Of a stretch of DNA of 64,000 bases, positions 42,197 to 51,530 are shown in pieces (position 1 is the first letter of the stretch; the number at the start of each line of letters is the position of its first letter). The stretch spans positions 16,516-80,515 of the forward strand of contig JAZNTG010000079.1 in the NCBI GenBank assembly GCA_045591645.1. Reading direction: 5' to 3'. The DNA comes from SFWF01 sp045591645 (GTDB lineage Bacteria > Bacillota > Clostridia > Oscillospirales > Acutalibacteraceae). The translations under genes and the position numbers were made by a program. A model generated the notes under the pieces. That model saw only the letters and a program-made list of their open reading frames with translations. It was not told where the DNA came from and ran no database searches.

Positions 42197-43380
42197 TGCT
42201 GTTCACCGTCCAACCACTCTATTGCTGAAATAACAACTCTGTCACTTTCAATGGGGTTTAAATATCTGTATTTTAACTCCTCATCAGACAAAACAACCTC
42301 TATATCGGGAACGAGCCCCTCAGCGTTAAAGGAGACTTTGCTGTGAGGCAAAAACTCTGCAACAGTGAACACCGCTGAAGCTCCGTCTAAGAGGCTGTAA
42401 GTGTTTTGCATAACACCTTTGCCGTATGTCGTTGTTCCGACAAGCACGCCTTTACCGAAATCTCGGATAGTAGCCGCAAACAGCTCTGAAGCACTTGCAG
42501 TATTACCATCGGTCAACACTGCCATCGGCAGCTCGATATGCTCACTGTCCGAGCTTAGCATAACACTTTCAGCTCCATCCTTGTATCTGACGTACATAAC
42601 ATCTCCTTCAGGCACAAGAATATCCAAGATCTTACCAACCGAGTCAACAGTTCCGCCACCGTTGCCGCGAAGATCAAAAATAAGTCCTTCTACTCCCGCC
42701 TCGGTAAGGGCGGTTACGGCATTTTCAAACTGTTTAACTGTTTCGCTGTTAAACGAGGTTATTTCTATATAGCCGTAGTTTGATATCTTTTTATAAAAAA
42801 CGGTCTGTATGGTAATATCAGACGTTATAACATTAATAACGAGTTCAGACTCGCCTCGCAATATCGAAAGTGAAACATTTTCACCAATTTCGCGTGCAAT
42901 AGAATTAACTGCCTCACTGTATCCAACCGAAGTCACAGTAACGCCGTCAATCGCAGTAATAATATCACCCTTCTGTATTCCTGCGGCTTCTGCCGGAGAG
43001 TCTTCATAAATATGAAGAACATAAATAGCCTGTGTGTCGGGATGCTTTATAACAGCAATTCCGAGTCCGCTGCCGATACCCATTAAGCTATCGGATCTTT
43101 CTGCTGTACCCTCTTGGTTGTAGTAATAAGCATATTTATCGCCAAGTCCGCTTAAATAACCGCTCAAAATTCCCTCTTCTACCTCATCCTCATTAAAATC
43201 TCTGAGATGATACATATCAACAAGTGAATTAAGACACAAAAGATTCGCAAAGCCCGGTATACCAAACACGATAGAAAGGCAAATAGTTAAAGTTAAAACA
43301 ATACTAACGACCGCCGTGACAGCACAGGCGATTACCGATATCCTCTTTGATTTTTTACTTTCGCAATTTAAAGTGTTCAT
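42193..43380 (-). CDS. ctpA: S41-family C-terminal processing peptidase
   Basis: 395 residues: an N-terminal membrane helix (VIACAVTAVVSIVLTLTICLS), a PDZ domain (about 95-180; IYEDSPAEAAGIQKGDIITAI), and the protease domain with the catalytic serine in TDGNTASASELFA and lysine in TYGKGVMQ. It acts outside the membrane, trimming or degrading exported proteins. Encoded with ftsEX and a LytM protein as in other firmicutes, suggesting a cell-envelope role. The gene symbol denotes the family. Confidence 0.93.
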   Translation of the reverse strand: MNTLNCESKKSKRISVIACAVTAVVSIVLTLTICLSIVFGIPGFANLLCLNSLVDMYHLRDFNEDEVEEGILSGYLSGLGDKYAYYYNQEGTAERSDSLMGIGSGLGIAVIKHPDTQAIYVLHIYEDSPAEAAGIQKGDIITAIDGVTVTSVGYSEAVNSIAREIGENVSLSILRGESELVINVITSDITIQTVFYKKISNYGYIEITSFNSETVKQFENAVTALTEAGVEGLIFDLRGNGGGTVDSVGKILDILVPEGDVMYVRYKDGAESVMLSSDSEHIELPMAVLTDGNTASASELFAATIRDFGKGVLVGTTTYGKGVMQNTYSLLDGASAVFTVAEFLPHSKVSFNAEGLVPDIEVVLSDEELKYRYLNPIESDRVVISAIEWLDGEQQ

Positions 43381-43396
43381 ATATCACCATAAACGT

Positions 43397-43435
43397 ACAG
43401 GGAAATAAATCTTTATTCAGGATTTATTTCCCTGT
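43397..43435. terminator. Perfect 15-bp hairpin between the LytM and S41 genes
   Basis: ACAGGGAAATAAATC / GATTTATTTCCCTGT with a 9-nt loop. No T-run follows on the minus strand (ACGTTTATGG), so it may be an RNA-stability or processing element rather than a full terminator. Confidence 0.6.
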
Positions 43436-43451
43436 GTGAATTTCAGATAAA

Positions 43452-44693
43452 TTATTTAGTATTCTTTACATAATTTGAAGGATTTGTATGTGAAAAGGAC
43501 TTGCCGTTTGTTGAAGTATGAACTTCAAAATGCAGATGCCATCCGGTAGAATAGCCCGTTGAACCAACATATCCGATAACATCGCCCTGCTTTACATACT
43601 GTCCTGCCTTTACTACTACAGTCTCCATATGTCCGTAAAGAGTCTGATAATATTTACTACCCGACTTACCGTGGGAGATAACGACGTTATTTCCGTATCC
43701 GCCGCCGCAACGTGCGCCCGAAGAATTATAACAGCTGCTCTTCTTGCCATAGTTGTGCTTACAAGCTGTATAAGTGCTCGCAACAACACCGCTTGCAGAA
43801 GCAATTACAGGCTTTCCTCGGATACCTGAGCTTGCGATATCAATACCCTTGTGGAAAGTACCCCAGCGTGAGCCGTAGCCCGAGGTAATGCCGAGATATC
43901 CCGGAACAGGCCATGTAAATGTGCCGTCAAAGGTTCCCTTGTAGACCTTGTCATCCGAAGGATTAAGAAGTGCATTAAGATAGTCTTCTTTTGCTTTAAG
44001 GTCTGCCTCAAGCCGTTTTTTATCGCTTGTAGCATCCTTTTCATCAGCGGTAATATCATTGATCTTAACCTGAACCTCATCTGCAAGAGCATCAAAAGAA
44101 GCGTATTTCTCATCTAGGGTCTTTTTGATCTCGTTCTGTTTTTCAATAAGCTCGGAATTTTCCTTCTTATTAGCATTTATCTCCTTGATCATATCCGAGA
44201 TGTCTTCCATCATCTTTTTATCGCGTTTAGAGATATTTAAGGTAAGCTGAGAGAGCGCAAGAAAATCAGAAAAATCATCAGCGCCGAGCAGCAGCTCAAT
44301 ACCGCTATCTGTGCTTCCGCTCATATAAATAGCACTCATTCTTCTTTTAAACTCTTCGATAACGTCCGCCATTTCAGCTTCCTTTGCTATAATATCGGCA
44401 TCATTCTGCGCTATCTTCTCGTTTGTCTCACGAATTGTATTATTGCAAAGGTCTATCTGCGCCTGAATAAGAGCCATCTGCTCTTCATACGCTGCCTTAA
44501 GCTGCTGTTGCTTCTTTTTATCGTTCTGAATATCCTTTATCTCATTAGCTTTATCCTTGATCTGCTGCTCAAGCTTATCGATCTGATTCTGAAGATCACT
44601 CACCTGGCTTGCCGAGGAAGGAATGATACTGAGAGATATTATAACAGCAACGCACATTATTACAGCAATTAATCTATGACTGAATAATTTCAA
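43452..44693 (-). CDS. Murein hydrolase activator, EnvC-like M23 (LytM) peptidase
   Basis: I start it at TTG 44693 (413 residues): GGAGG lies 8 nt upstream and the protein then begins with a clean signal peptide (LFSHRLIAVIMCVAVIISLS ... SSASQ). A long coiled coil (~residues 25-245) is followed by a LytM domain with FHKGIDIAS, and GWHLHFEVH, the usual zinc ligands (H in HKGID, HxH). Its position right after ftsX matches the EnvC/PcsB group that FtsEX activates for septal wall cleavage. Confidence 0.93.
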   Translation of the reverse strand: MKLFSHRLIAVIMCVAVIISLSIIPSSASQVSDLQNQIDKLEQQIKDKANEIKDIQNDKKKQQQLKAAYEEQMALIQAQIDLCNNTIRETNEKIAQNDADIIAKEAEMADVIEEFKRRMSAIYMSGSTDSGIELLLGADDFSDFLALSQLTLNISKRDKKMMEDISDMIKEINANKKENSELIEKQNEIKKTLDEKYASFDALADEVQVKINDITADEKDATSDKKRLEADLKAKEDYLNALLNPSDDKVYKGTFDGTFTWPVPGYLGITSGYGSRWGTFHKGIDIASSGIRGKPVIASASGVVASTYTACKHNYGKKSSCYNSSGARCGGGYGNNVVISHGKSGSKYYQTLYGHMETVVVKAGQYVKQGDVIGYVGSTGYSTGWHLHFEVHTSTNGKSFSHTNPSNYVKNTK

Positions 44694-44736
44694 AGGATTA
44701 TCCTCCAAATAGAAATTTTTGTGCCGCATTTGTTCA

Positions 44737-45858
44737 CTAAATAGCGGTGAACTCGCTTCCCTCTTTTCTAAGATATTTGCTTATCATTATTAGACTGCCT
44801 ATAAGTCCTGACACTATTCCGATTCCGAGCGAAACCAAAAACAGCGGGAGTAAGGCCGATGAAAAGCTTATTACGGTCAGCGTACCGAGAGAGGACGCTA
44901 TTGTTTGTCCAACGATCCTATAACAGAAATAGATAAGACCCAAAGATATCAGTGAGGAAATAATGCCGATACACATTCCCTCGATAACAAACGGTAATCT
45001 GATAAACGAATTGGTTGCTCCGACCGCCTTCATAATGCCGATCTCAAGCTTTCTTGTGTACATCGTTACTCTGATAGTATTAGATACTATTACAAGAGAG
45101 ATAACAAGAAGTATTGCTATTATCCAAACACCGGCGACTGCAACACCGTTTTTAATGGTATTGATCTTCTTAGCAAGATCAGAAAAAGACTGTGTCTGTG
45201 AAACGCCTTCAGTTTCATTTATAGCTTCTAAGGTTTGGTCAAAATAAGCCATATCCGAAAGTGTTATTCTGGCACCAGACTGAAGCGGATTACCATATGA
45301 ATCGAAGAAGGAAAATAGCTCATCCTGACCTTCGAATCTGTCCTCTTTAAGCTCTTTCAAGCCATCTTCGCTAGATATATACTCAACCTTCGCAACATTG
45401 TCTATCTCTCTAAGCTTATCACAAAGAGCGAGTGCCTCCTCTTCATTGTGGATAAGGTAAGCATCATCGGGAATATCGCTATCCTTCTGCGGTTCTGACT
45501 CGGTACCCGAGGAGGTATCCTTATCAGAAGCAGGCACAGAGGACTGATTATCCTCGCTACCGTTGACAGCAGAGCTGGTTAAATCAGAGGCTGTGTATGA
45601 CGAAGCATCAATGCTGCTGAGTTTATCAGCCTCACTTCCGTAAAGCACAGAATTCTTGTCATTGAAATATGCCATAATGACATTTTCTTGCTCAAGATTT
45701 CCCATAACCTCGTTAATATTCATAGAAAGCAACATTGCAAGTCCGATTATGACCATACAAGCTACAAGAACACCGACGGAAGCTAAGGTCATAAGTCGGT
45801 TTGCCCAAAGATTTTTAATACCTTCACCTGTGAGGTAGCGTACGCTTCTTAGCTTCAT
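44737..45858 (-). CDS. ftsX: Cell division protein FtsX with a Ser/Asp-rich insertion
   Basis: 373 residues. A first membrane helix (ASVGVLVACMVIIGLAMLLS, ~27-46), an external domain, then three C-terminal helices (VWIIAILLVISLVIVSNTI; GMCIGIISSLISLGLIYF; LLPLFLVSLGIGIVSGLIG). Between the first helix and the conserved extracellular core lies a low-complexity stretch (~residues 78-130) of Ser/Asp/Glu/Thr, absent in typical FtsX of ~300 residues. It is partner of FtsE, which it overlaps by 4 nt. Confidence 0.95.
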   Translation of the reverse strand: MKLRSVRYLTGEGIKNLWANRLMTLASVGVLVACMVIIGLAMLLSMNINEVMGNLEQENVIMAYFNDKNSVLYGSEADKLSSIDASSYTASDLTSSAVNGSEDNQSSVPASDKDTSSGTESEPQKDSDIPDDAYLIHNEEEALALCDKLREIDNVAKVEYISSEDGLKELKEDRFEGQDELFSFFDSYGNPLQSGARITLSDMAYFDQTLEAINETEGVSQTQSFSDLAKKINTIKNGVAVAGVWIIAILLVISLVIVSNTIRVTMYTRKLEIGIMKAVGATNSFIRLPFVIEGMCIGIISSLISLGLIYFCYRIVGQTIASSLGTLTVISFSSALLPLFLVSLGIGIVSGLIGSLIMISKYLRKEGSEFTAI

Positions 45859-46574
45859 ATCATGCCACCTCCTGCGGGATTATCTGCGACTATTTTTCCG
45901 TCCTCAAGCATTATTACTCGGTGGTGAAAATCGCGGACAAGGTTATGGTCGTGCGTTACCATAAGAACCGTAGTACCCTTTTTATTGATCTCCGTAAGCC
46001 TTGATACGATCTCATAAGATAGATTGGGGTCTACGTTTCCTGTAGGCTCGTCCGCTATTATCAGACTGGGTTTGTTAACAAGAGCGCGGGCAAGTCCGAC
46101 TCGCTGCTGCTCACCGCCAGAAAGCTGGTTCGGCATAGAACGTGCCTTGTTTCCAAGACCAACCATACTGAGAACATCTGCGACGTCCTTACGGATCTGC
46201 CTTGACGGAGCTCCTATAACCCTCATCGCAAATGCAACATTATCAAATACGTTCATATTGGGAATTAATCTGAAATCCTGAAAAACGATTCCCATAGTTC
46301 TGCGAAGATGCGGAATATCCTTCTTTTTAACCTTCATAAGGTCATAGCCGTTTACAGTAAGATGTCCTGTATTAGCCTGCTCCTCGCGAACGATAAGCTT
46401 CATAAAGGTACTTTTTCCGGCACCCGATGCACCTACGACAAAGACAAATTCTCCTTGATTAATACTAATATTTACATCGTCAAGGGCGTGCGTACCGGTT
46501 TTATAAGTCTTGGAAACACCTTTAAACTCGATGATAGGTTTTTCGATGCTTCGAATATCGGTTCCGTTAATCAT
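45855..46574 (-). CDS. ftsE: Cell division ATP-binding protein FtsE
   Basis: 239-residue ABC ATPase: Walker A VVGASGAGKSTFMKL, Q-loop MGIVFQDFRLI, signature LSGGEQQRVGLARAL and Walker B LIIADEPTGNVDP. FtsE with FtsX forms the complex that activates cell-wall hydrolases at division. Overlaps ftsX by 4 nt; LytM and S41 genes follow. Confidence 0.96.
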   Translation of the reverse strand: MINGTDIRSIEKPIIEFKGVSKTYKTGTHALDDVNISINQGEFVFVVGASGAGKSTFMKLIVREEQANTGHLTVNGYDLMKVKKKDIPHLRRTMGIVFQDFRLIPNMNVFDNVAFAMRVIGAPSRQIRKDVADVLSMVGLGNKARSMPNQLSGGEQQRVGLARALVNKPSLIIADEPTGNVDPNLSYEIVSRLTEINKKGTTVLMVTHDHNLVRDFHHRVIMLEDGKIVADNPAGGGMI

Positions 46575-46588
46575 AATTGCCCTTTCTT

Positions 46589-47671
46589 TTAAAATTTGAT
46601 AGGATTAGCCTGAAGATATTTATTGACCATTAACGCAATTTTAAAAACGATTGCCTGATCGAACTCACGAAGATCGAGTCCTGTAATTCTCTTGATTTTT
46701 TCAAGTCTGTAAACGAGAGTATTTCTGTGAACAAAAAGCTTACGTGAAGTCTCGGATACATTAAGATTGTTTTCAAAGAACTTTTGTATTGTGGAAAGAG
46801 TTTCCTGATCAAGACTCTGAATAGAACCGCGCTTGAAAACCTCGCGAAGAAAGGTCTCACAGAGCGTTGTAGGTAGCTGATAGATAAGTCTTGCAATACC
46901 TAGATTATCGTAACTGACGATAATCTTATCGGTATCAAATACCTTTCCTACCTCCAAAGCTGCCTGAGCCTCTTTGAAGGACTTTGCAAGATCTTTAATG
47001 GAATCAACAGTTGTGCCGATTCCAACAGCAACGTGAGTATAGAACTCCCCTGAAAGAGTATCTGCGATCGACATTGCAAGCTTTTCGATATGTTTAGCCT
47101 CAATACTCGACTTGGTTTCTTTTATCAGAGCGATGTCGGTTTCGGTTATATTGATAACAAAATCCTTGGTCTTGTCCGGAAAAAGATTTTGTATAATATC
47201 GTATACAACTACATCACTGTGCTCCAAGGTTCTGATGATAAGTACAGTACGGCTTACATCGTTATTGAAGTGAAGCTCGCGAGACTTGAGATAAATATCA
47301 CCCGGCAATATGTTTTCAAGAATAACATTCTTAATAAAGTTGCTTCGATCATATTTTTCATCATAGTAGAATTTAATATTTGAAAAAGCTATAGAAAGCA
47401 ACGTACAGTATTTTTCAGAAACAGGATCCTCACCCTGAACAAAAACATAATAGTCGGAGATCTGAGTGCTTCCAATAGCTTTAAAGGTTATACCTTCACT
47501 CATGAAGGAATCAGAAATAGGTGCACAAGGTAGATCAACCTTCAGCTGCTCACCCATCTTACTGAGTTCACTGCATGCAATGATCGTTGCGGTGTCATCG
47601 ATAACACCGATAACCTTATCTACAGCATCTTTCATCTGATGTATTACGCTTTGAAACAAACGGTTTGCCAT
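46589..47671 (-). CDS. PucR/CdaR-type transcriptional regulator
   Basis: 360 residues. A GGDEF-like middle region (around 160-270: YTHVAVGIGTTVDSIKDLAKSF) is followed by a C-terminal helix-turn-helix of the HTH_30 type (ENNLNVSETSRKLFVHRNTL, ~305-325, then VYRLEKIKRITGLDLR). The ligand is unknown. It has its own promoter, and being just upstream of ftsE it may read through into the division operon. Confidence 0.85.
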   Translation of the reverse strand: MANRLFQSVIHQMKDAVDKVIGVIDDTATIIACSELSKMGEQLKVDLPCAPISDSFMSEGITFKAIGSTQISDYYVFVQGEDPVSEKYCTLLSIAFSNIKFYYDEKYDRSNFIKNVILENILPGDIYLKSRELHFNNDVSRTVLIIRTLEHSDVVVYDIIQNLFPDKTKDFVINITETDIALIKETKSSIEAKHIEKLAMSIADTLSGEFYTHVAVGIGTTVDSIKDLAKSFKEAQAALEVGKVFDTDKIIVSYDNLGIARLIYQLPTTLCETFLREVFKRGSIQSLDQETLSTIQKFFENNLNVSETSRKLFVHRNTLVYRLEKIKRITGLDLREFDQAIVFKIALMVNKYLQANPIKF

Positions 47672-47720
47672 TATTTAACATCCCTTTCAAATTTAAAATA
47701 CAAAACAACCATACAAATAC

Positions 47721-47749
47721 ATTGTACACAAAAACCATAAATTTTTCAA
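47721..47749 (-). promoter_or_regulatory. Promoter of the PucR-type regulator
   Basis: Minus strand: TTGAAA (47744-47749), 17-nt spacer, TACAAT (47721-47726). Confidence 0.75.
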
Positions 47750-47797
47750 GGGTTATATTTAAAAAATATTACAATGATGCAAATGCGATAGAAAAGT

Positions 47798-47828
47798 AAA
47801 AAGGACTGCCAAAAAATGACAGTCCTTT
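47798..47828 (-). terminator. Terminator after the MsmX-type ATPase gene
   Basis: Minus strand AAAGGACTGTC, TTTTTT-containing loop, GGCAGTCCTTTTTAC; one mismatch in the stem. Confidence 0.85.
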
Positions 47829-47835
47829 AAGTAAA

Positions 47836-48978
47836 TTAGTTGCAGATTGTAACCTCGGTGTCCTTGTCGAAAAGATGAATCTTTCCGGGTTCAATAGTGA
47901 TCTTTATTTTATCTCCCGGCTTCGCAGTGTTGGTAGGAGCAACTCGAGCGTTGATAGGCTGACCCTCGCAGTTCATATACAGATAGGTCTCAGCACCCAT
48001 AAGCTCGGTAACCTCAACATCAGCCTCGACGATACCGTCGGGGAACTTCTCGATAAGATCTGCCTCATTATGAACATCCTCAGGACGGATACCCATAATA
48101 AGCTCCTTATCAACATAAGCGTCAAGAACACCCTTAGCGTTCTTCTCTGCAGGTAACTTGATCTTATACTTAACACCTGCACGGGTCTTGGTATCTTCAG
48201 AACCGAACTCTACATAGAAGTCATCGCCTTCCTTAAGAAGCTTAGACTCGATGAAGTTCATCTGAGGAGAACCAATGAAGCCTGCAACGAAGAGGTTGCA
48301 AGGATAGAGATAGAGAGTCTGAGGAGTATCTACCTGCTGAATAAGACCGTCCTTCATAACAACGATACGAGTACCCATTGTCATAGCCTCAGTCTGGTCA
48401 TGTGTAACGTAAATAAAGGTTGTTCCGAGCTTTAAGTGAAGCTTGGAGATCTCGGTACGCATCTGTGCACGAAGCTTAGCGTCCAAGTTAGAAAGCGGCT
48501 CGTCAAGAAGGAATACCTTAGGTTCACGAACGATAGCACGACCCAAAGCAACACGCTGACGCTGACCACCCGAAAGAGCCTTCGGCTTTCTCTCAAGAAG
48601 ATGAGCAATATCAAGAATTCTAGCTGCTTCCTCAACACGACGCTTGATCTCCTCCTTCGGAGTCTTGCGGAGCTTAAGACCAAATGCCATATTGTCAAAA
48701 ACAGTCATATGCGGATAAAGAGCATAGTTCTGGAAAACCATTGCAATATCTCTATCCTTAGGAGCTACATCGTTAACAACTCTGTCACCAATGTAAATTT
48801 CACCTTCACTAATTTCTTCAAGTCCTGCAACCATACGGAGAGTGGTAGACTTACCGCATCCGGAAGGACCTACGAGAATGATAAACTCTTTATCCTTAAT
48901 CTCGAGGTTAAAGTCGGATACTGCGGTTACGCCGCCAGGGTATCTCTTGTAAACATTGCGTAATGATAAGCTTGCCAT
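47836..48978 (-). CDS. msmX: Sugar ABC transporter ATP-binding protein (MsmX/UgpC type)
   Basis: 380 residues. ABC domain: Walker A GPSGCGKSTTLRM, signature LSGGQRQRVALGRAI, Walker B VFLLDEPLSNLDA. C-terminal TOBE region (~residues 235-375) is typical of carbohydrate importers. No permease or binding-protein gene is adjacent, so, as with MsmX of Bacillus, it probably powers several sugar transporters encoded elsewhere. AGGAGG precedes the ATG. Confidence 0.92.
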   Translation of the reverse strand: MASLSLRNVYKRYPGGVTAVSDFNLEIKDKEFIILVGPSGCGKSTTLRMVAGLEEISEGEIYIGDRVVNDVAPKDRDIAMVFQNYALYPHMTVFDNMAFGLKLRKTPKEEIKRRVEEAARILDIAHLLERKPKALSGGQRQRVALGRAIVREPKVFLLDEPLSNLDAKLRAQMRTEISKLHLKLGTTFIYVTHDQTEAMTMGTRIVVMKDGLIQQVDTPQTLYLYPCNLFVAGFIGSPQMNFIESKLLKEGDDFYVEFGSEDTKTRAGVKYKIKLPAEKNAKGVLDAYVDKELIMGIRPEDVHNEADLIEKFPDGIVEADVEVTELMGAETYLYMNCEGQPINARVAPTNTAKPGDKIKITIEPGKIHLFDKDTEVTICN

Positions 48979-48998
48979 AAATTGACCTCCTAAATAAT

Positions 48999-49014
48999 AA
49001 GTACATACGTACTT
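48999..49014. promoter_or_regulatory. Palindrome in the msmX leader, possible operator
   Basis: AAGTACATACGTACTT: 6-bp arms around a 4-nt centre, between a TATAAT (-10, about 49034 on the minus strand) and the ribosome binding site. Possible repressor site; no regulator is adjacent. Confidence 0.4.
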
Positions 49015-49140
49015 TTAACACACCTATATTATAACAAAACCCAAAAATAAATACTATAGCGTATTTAACCAAATATATACATATTAGTTTGTCTAAAAAG
49101 TATGATAAAACAATTAATTGTAAACAATTAATTAATTTAT

Positions 49141-49842
49141 CTAAAGTAGTTTGCTTAATTCTTCGCTCGAAAGCTCGCGACAGCTTCCCTCAGACAGTTC
49201 CCGAGGAAGCTCAAGAGTCCCTATCGAAAGTCTTTTAAGCTTATTCACGCCGAGTCCGACCGTACCGAACATTCTCTTTACCTGATGGTACTTCCCTTCC
49301 CGAATAGTTATAAGTGCTTCAAAGCCGTCTAAGGCTACAAGCTCTGCGGGCATACACCGAGTACCGTCTGCAAGTACGACACCTTCTTCAAAAACAGCTA
49401 TATGTTCATCTGTTACTCTACCGTCAAGCACTGCGTGATATAACTTGTCCGTATTGCTTTTAGGGGAAATTACCCTGTGAGCAAAATCTCCGTCATTGGT
49501 AATAAGCAAAAGTCCTGTAGTATCCTTATCTAGTCTGCCGACGGGGAAAAGATCGTAATGCCGAAACTCTTCAGGAACAAGATCAATTACGGTCTTGACC
49601 CTTTTATCCGTGCTCGCCGAAAGAACGCCCGAAGGCTTGTTCATAACAAGGTAAACATACTGCTTATAAACAGCCTTTTGTCCGTTAACGGTAATAGAGT
49701 CTGCCTCGCTGACCTTTTGGTCAGCTTTTTTTGCAGGCTTGCCGTCGATTAAAACAGTTCCCTTTCTTATCAGCGCTTTAGCATCATTTCTCGATATTCC
49801 GCAGGCAACTGAAATGTATTTATCTATCCGTATCGCTTCCAT
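49141..49842 (-). CDS. rsuA: RsuA-family 16S rRNA pseudouridine synthase
   Basis: 233 residues from ATG 49842 (GGAGAG 5 nt upstream; the open frame begins earlier). An S4 RNA-binding domain (IRIDKYISVACGISRNDAK, first ~60 residues) is followed by the synthase domain with the catalytic aspartate in PVGRLDKDTTGLLLITNDG and KYHQVKRMF. Family members convert U516 in 16S rRNA. Overlaps the DUF4830 gene by 23 nt. Confidence 0.92.
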   Translation of the reverse strand: MEAIRIDKYISVACGISRNDAKALIRKGTVLIDGKPAKKADQKVSEADSITVNGQKAVYKQYVYLVMNKPSGVLSASTDKRVKTVIDLVPEEFRHYDLFPVGRLDKDTTGLLLITNDGDFAHRVISPKSNTDKLYHAVLDGRVTDEHIAVFEEGVVLADGTRCMPAELVALDGFEALITIREGKYHQVKRMFGTVGLGVNKLKRLSIGTLELPRELSEGSCRELSSEELSKLL

Positions 49843-50275
49843 TAATCTCTCCACCGCAAAGCGGCATATATTCATAGCATTCCGCATCCAAAATATCTCC
49901 GCCGATAACACACCCATCGGCAACGATAAGGCTTACAATTTTTTTATTATCATCAATAGCATAGCTGTATCTCTTAACAGGCTCGTTGCAATAAGGCAAG
50001 AGATCAAATCCACAGATGCTCTGAAGCTTATTGTACCGTATAAGTACAGCGTCCTCCTTATCGGGCAGTAAAAGCTCTGTCACAGTTTCCTTACAACCTG
50101 TGATATCAAAACCGAAATCAGATAAAAAAGCTGACCTTTTTTCAAAGGTATCAGCATTCGGGTTGGTGCTTGAAATGCTCTTATAAAAAGAAAAGCACAC
50201 CAAAACAAGAACAATCACAGCCGCTGCGGCCGAAAGGAGTTTGCATTTACTGAGTCTTATCGATAAAAAGAACAC
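49820..50275 (-). CDS. DUF4830-domain membrane-anchored protein
   Basis: 151 residues: one N-terminal membrane helix (LLSAAAAVIVLVLVCFSFY) and an outside domain starting FLSDFGFDITGCKETVTELLLP, then RYNKLQSICGFDLLPYCNEPVKRYSY and a late DGCVIGGDILD. This pattern (FLxxxG, YNxLQ, GFDLxxY, IGGD) is DUF4830, a family of unknown function in Clostridia. Confidence 0.8.
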   Translation of the reverse strand: MFFLSIRLSKCKLLSAAAAVIVLVLVCFSFYKSISSTNPNADTFEKRSAFLSDFGFDITGCKETVTELLLPDKEDAVLIRYNKLQSICGFDLLPYCNEPVKRYSYAIDDNKKIVSLIVADGCVIGGDILDAECYEYMPLCGGEINGSDTDR

Positions 50276-50318
50276 TCAACTCACCTCATAAAATGATATG
50301 AGATAATGTCCTATAATA

Positions 50319-50792
50319 TTACAACTTGTCTATAAGGCATACGGAATGAGCACTGATACCCTCAAGTCTGCCTGTAAAGCCGAGTTTTTCTTCTGTGGTA
50401 GCCTTAATATTAAGCTGATCAGTATCTATTTTGCATATTTCAGCAAGGACCTTTCTCATAGACTGAATATAAGGTGCAATTTTAGGCTGTTGGGCGATGA
50501 CCGTTGCGTCTATATTTACTATAGCATAACCATTAGTATTTAAAAGAGCTACCGTATGCTCCAAAAGCAGCTTTGAATCTATTCCCTTATATGCAGGGTC
50601 ACTGTCGGGAAAATGCCGCCCTATATCACCAAGAGCCGCCGCACCAAGCAGCGAATCGCATATCGCGTGGATAAGCACATCCGCATCAGAATGGCCGTCA
50701 AGTCCCAGACTGTACGGTAGCTCTACGCCACCGATAAACAGCTTTCTGTTTTCGGCAAATCTGTGAACATCATATCCGTGTCCGATCCTCAT
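50319..50792 (-). CDS. ispF: 2-C-methyl-D-erythritol 2,4-cyclodiphosphate synthase
   Basis: 157 residues, MEP isoprenoid pathway. Seen: RIGHGYDVHRF at the start (metal-binding Asp/His), HSDADVLIHAICDSLLGAAALGD in parts, FPDSDPAYKGIDS and C-terminal ATTEEKLGFTGR. Full length. Directly follows ispD, as in many firmicutes. Confidence 0.97.
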   Translation of the reverse strand: MRIGHGYDVHRFAENRKLFIGGVELPYSLGLDGHSDADVLIHAICDSLLGAAALGDIGRHFPDSDPAYKGIDSKLLLEHTVALLNTNGYAIVNIDATVIAQQPKIAPYIQSMRKVLAEICKIDTDQLNIKATTEEKLGFTGRLEGISAHSVCLIDKL

Positions 50793-50810
50793 ATAATACC
50801 TCCGATGATA

Positions 50811-51530
50811 CTAGGATAAATAAGCCTCTGCAAGCTTTATATCTTCCGGTGTGGTTATCTTTATATTTTTGTAATCTCCATCAACGACAACAGTTAATGC
50901 GCCCACTGCCTCCACAACAGATGTGTCGTCGGTAAAGCGCGCAAGATCATTCTTATCGGCACTCCTTAAAAAGCTTTCGACAGACACACCCTGAGGTGTC
51001 TGTATACTAATGAGAAAATCTCTTTGAAGGGTTTTTACAACCTGTTTATCCTCATTGACTACCTTAACAGTATCCTTCATTTTTACTCCGCAGGTCACGC
51101 TGTCGTTTGACTCTAAGGCTTCACACACGCGTAATATGACCTCCTCCGCTATAAGCGGACGTGCGCCGTCGTGAACAAGAACCTTTTCATATGCACCGCC
51201 AAGAGCTTTTATACCGCTTAACACCGATTCTTCGCGGCAAGCTCCGCCCTCTACTACAGCTACATTTTTAGCAAAACTGTAATTTTGAAGGATAGCGGAA
51301 TAGTCGGATATTTTATCCTTACGGGTGACGACAATTATCTCAGAAATTCTGTCGCATTTATTAAATGCAGAAACCGTATGCACAATTACCGGCATACCGC
51401 AAAGCTCTGCCGATATCTTGTCGATCCCCTTCATTCTTGAAGCTGTACCCGCTGCAACGATGATAACAGGATAGCGTGTATTTCTTATTTGGTTAGTTTT
51501 ATACTCCAGAGCGTAATCAAGACACTTCAT
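50811..51530 (-). CDS. ispD: 2-C-methyl-D-erythritol 4-phosphate cytidylyltransferase
   Basis: 239 residues, MEP pathway step before IspE/IspF. The nucleotide-binding loop is VIIVAAGTASRMKG (residues 23-36), with VLVHDGARPLI and LQRDFLISIQTPQ later. About 20 extra residues precede the usual start; ATG 51530 overlaps the PAP2 gene by 14 nt. Works with IspF immediately downstream. Confidence 0.95.
   Translation of the reverse strand: MKCLDYALEYKTNQIRNTRYPVIIVAAGTASRMKGIDKISAELCGMPVIVHTVSAFNKCDRISEIIVVTRKDKISDYSAILQNYSFAKNVAVVEGGACREESVLSGIKALGGAYEKVLVHDGARPLIAEEVILRVCEALESNDSVTCGVKMKDTVKVVNEDKQVVKTLQRDFLISIQTPQGVSVESFLRSADKNDLARFTDDTSVVEAVGALTVVVDGDYKNIKITTPEDIKLAEAYLS

Noticed and set aside
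43397..43435. Standard intrinsic terminator
   Set aside because: The stem is perfect but no T-run follows, and the S41 gene has no evident promoter after it.
48049..48182. Plus- and minus-strand open frames inside msmX
   Set aside because: They are shadows of the conserved ABC ATPase gene with unlikely composition.
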